Of a DNA stretch of 64,000 bases, positions 63,198 through 64,000 are shown one piece after another (position 1 is the first letter of the stretch; each line of letters opens with the position of its first letter). Location: positions 62,001-126,000 of the forward strand of contig JAIOJV010000074.1 in assembly GCA_019911805.1 (NCBI GenBank), given 5' to 3'. This DNA is from Gammaproteobacteria bacterium (GTDB taxonomy: Bacteria; Pseudomonadota; Gammaproteobacteria; Thiohalobacterales; Thiohalobacteraceae). Below the pieces are notes generated by a model. The model had not been told where the DNA came from. It ran no database searches and saw nothing but the letters and a program-made list of their open reading frames with translations. Made by a program: the position numbers and the translations under genes.

Positions 63198-64000
63198 ATG
63201 GACATCGCCAACCTGCGCGCCTTCGTCGCCGTCGCTGAATCCCAGTCGTTCTCGGCCGCCGCGACCCAGCTGCACCTGACCCAGCCGGCGATCAGCAAGC
63301 GCATCGCGACCCTGGAGACGGGCTTCCAGACACGGCTGTTCGACCGCATCGGCCGCGCGGTGGACCTCACCGAGGCGGGTCGGGCGCTGCTGCCGCGGGC
63401 GCGGCGCATCCTCGCCGAACTGGACGACAGCCGGCGCGCCCTCGCCGATCTGAGCGGGACGGTCGGCGGCACGCTGCGCCTGGGCACCAGCCACCACATC
63501 GGGCTGCATCGCCTGCCGCCGACGCTGCGCACCTTCGCCGCCCGCTACCCCGCAGTCACCCTGGATTTGCATTTCATGGATTCGGAGGCCGCCTGCCACG
63601 CGGTGGAGACCGGTGACCTGGAACTTGCCATTGTCACGCTGCCGCCGGAGGCGCACGCCCCACTGGACCTGCGGCCGGTCTGGGACGATCCGCTGGTGGT
63701 GGTCTGCGCCCCGGATCATCCCCTGGCGCAGCGCCGCCGGATGCAGATCGCCGACCTCGCCGCCCACCCGGCGATCCTGCCGGCCAGTTCGACCTATACC
63801 CGACAGATTGCCGAACGCGCCTTCCACGACCTCGGCATCGGGTTACGCAGTTCGCTGTCCACCAATTATCTGGAGATCATCAAGATGCTGGTGTCGGTGG
63901 GGCTGGGTTGGAGTCTGCTGCCGCAGACCATGGTCGACCGGCAACTGCACATGCTGCCGGTGCGTGATCTGCGTCTGCGGCGCACCCTCGGCACCGTCCG
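63198..64000 (+). CDS. LysR-family regulator (3' end cut by window)
   Basis: Partial: 267 codons are present and the frame is open at the window edge. An N-terminal winged HTH (residues about 1-60; FVAVAESQSFSAAATQLHLT and QPAISKRIATLE) is followed by a substrate-binding domain (from about 90; GTLRLGTSHHIGLHRLP). Full LysR proteins are about 290-310 residues, so most is visible. It is divergent from leuC across a palindrome-bearing gap, so it probably regulates leucine synthesis and itself. Confidence 0.9.
   Translation, partial: MDIANLRAFVAVAESQSFSAAATQLHLTQPAISKRIATLETGFQTRLFDRIGRAVDLTEAGRALLPRARRILAELDDSRRALADLSGTVGGTLRLGTSHHIGLHRLPPTLRTFAARYPAVTLDLHFMDSEAACHAVETGDLELAIVTLPPEAHAPLDLRPVWDDPLVVVCAPDHPLAQRRRMQIADLAAHPAILPASSTYTRQIAERAFHDLGIGLRSSLSTNYLEIIKMLVSVGLGWSLLPQTMVDRQLHMLPVRDLRLRRTLGTV

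Overview
The window is GC-rich chromosomal DNA of a gammaproteobacterium. I read it as an environmental, Chromatiales/Ectothiorhodospiraceae-like lineage, but that placement rests on gene order and not on any search. The block metZ-purF-cvpA-SPOR-folC-accD-trpABF-truA-fimV-asd-leuBDC (44811-63085, all minus strand), tig-clpP-clpX-lon-hupB-tRNA-ppiD (26754-35779) and cysS/gltX/cyclophilin/lpxH (37769-42194) are classic gammaproteobacterial neighbourhoods. No phage, insertion sequence, CRISPR array, plasmid function or defence system is visible. Nearly every coding region is intact; only the LysR gene at the right edge is cut by the window.

Layout. 1-4752: an exported protein of unknown function, galE, a UDP-glucuronate epimerase and a UDP-HexNAc dehydrogenase (surface sugar precursors). 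5105-5686: a MerR-type HTH fused to a receiver domain. 5765-9826: dnaQ, rnhA, a methyltransferase and mltD. 9960-11141: a class V aminotransferase. 11432-15468: a cytochrome c'-like protein, a FadL-type porin, a DUF2892 protein, a TetR regulator and NnrS, suggesting nitric-oxide or lipid-stress physiology. 15465-16409: a VanZ-TPR protein. 16508-24092: a Yej-type peptide ABC importer with two double-headed ATPases. 24244-28667: fabI, a dicarboxylate/amino-acid symporter and ppiD. 28950-36667: seven tRNAs, hupB, lon, clpX, clpP and tig. 36871-44759: folD, cysS, gltX, a periplasmic cyclophilin, lpxH, glycerate kinase and two unknown proteins. 44811-64000: the methionine/purine/folate/fatty-acid/tryptophan/leucine block, with a divergent LysR gene at the right end.

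The most striking non-coding structure is a family of strictly intergenic inverted modules. Each arm is a short sequence repeated about three times with an 8-, 9- or 10-bp period (CACGGAA, AAGGACAC or CGCCAAG type), and the second arm is the reverse complement of the first. Seven clear modules (2001-2424, 6578-6830, 25059-25380, 50244-50371, 59423-59518, 60646-60792, 61449-61678) and one degraded module (28705-28852) are present. They occupy every gap of the leuC-leuD-leuB-asd run and two convergent gene ends. Two of them share an internal hairpin. They look like a dispersed, non-autonomous, palindromic intergenic element that may also act on transcripts; I cannot name a described family for them.

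Functionally the window is mostly core metabolism and protein quality control: Lon/ClpXP/trigger factor/PpiD/HU, aminoacyl-tRNA synthesis, tryptophan and leucine synthesis, purine entry, malonyl-CoA and lipid A. The accessory pieces of interest are the NnrS/cytochrome c' locus, the HTH-receiver fusion and the repeat modules.
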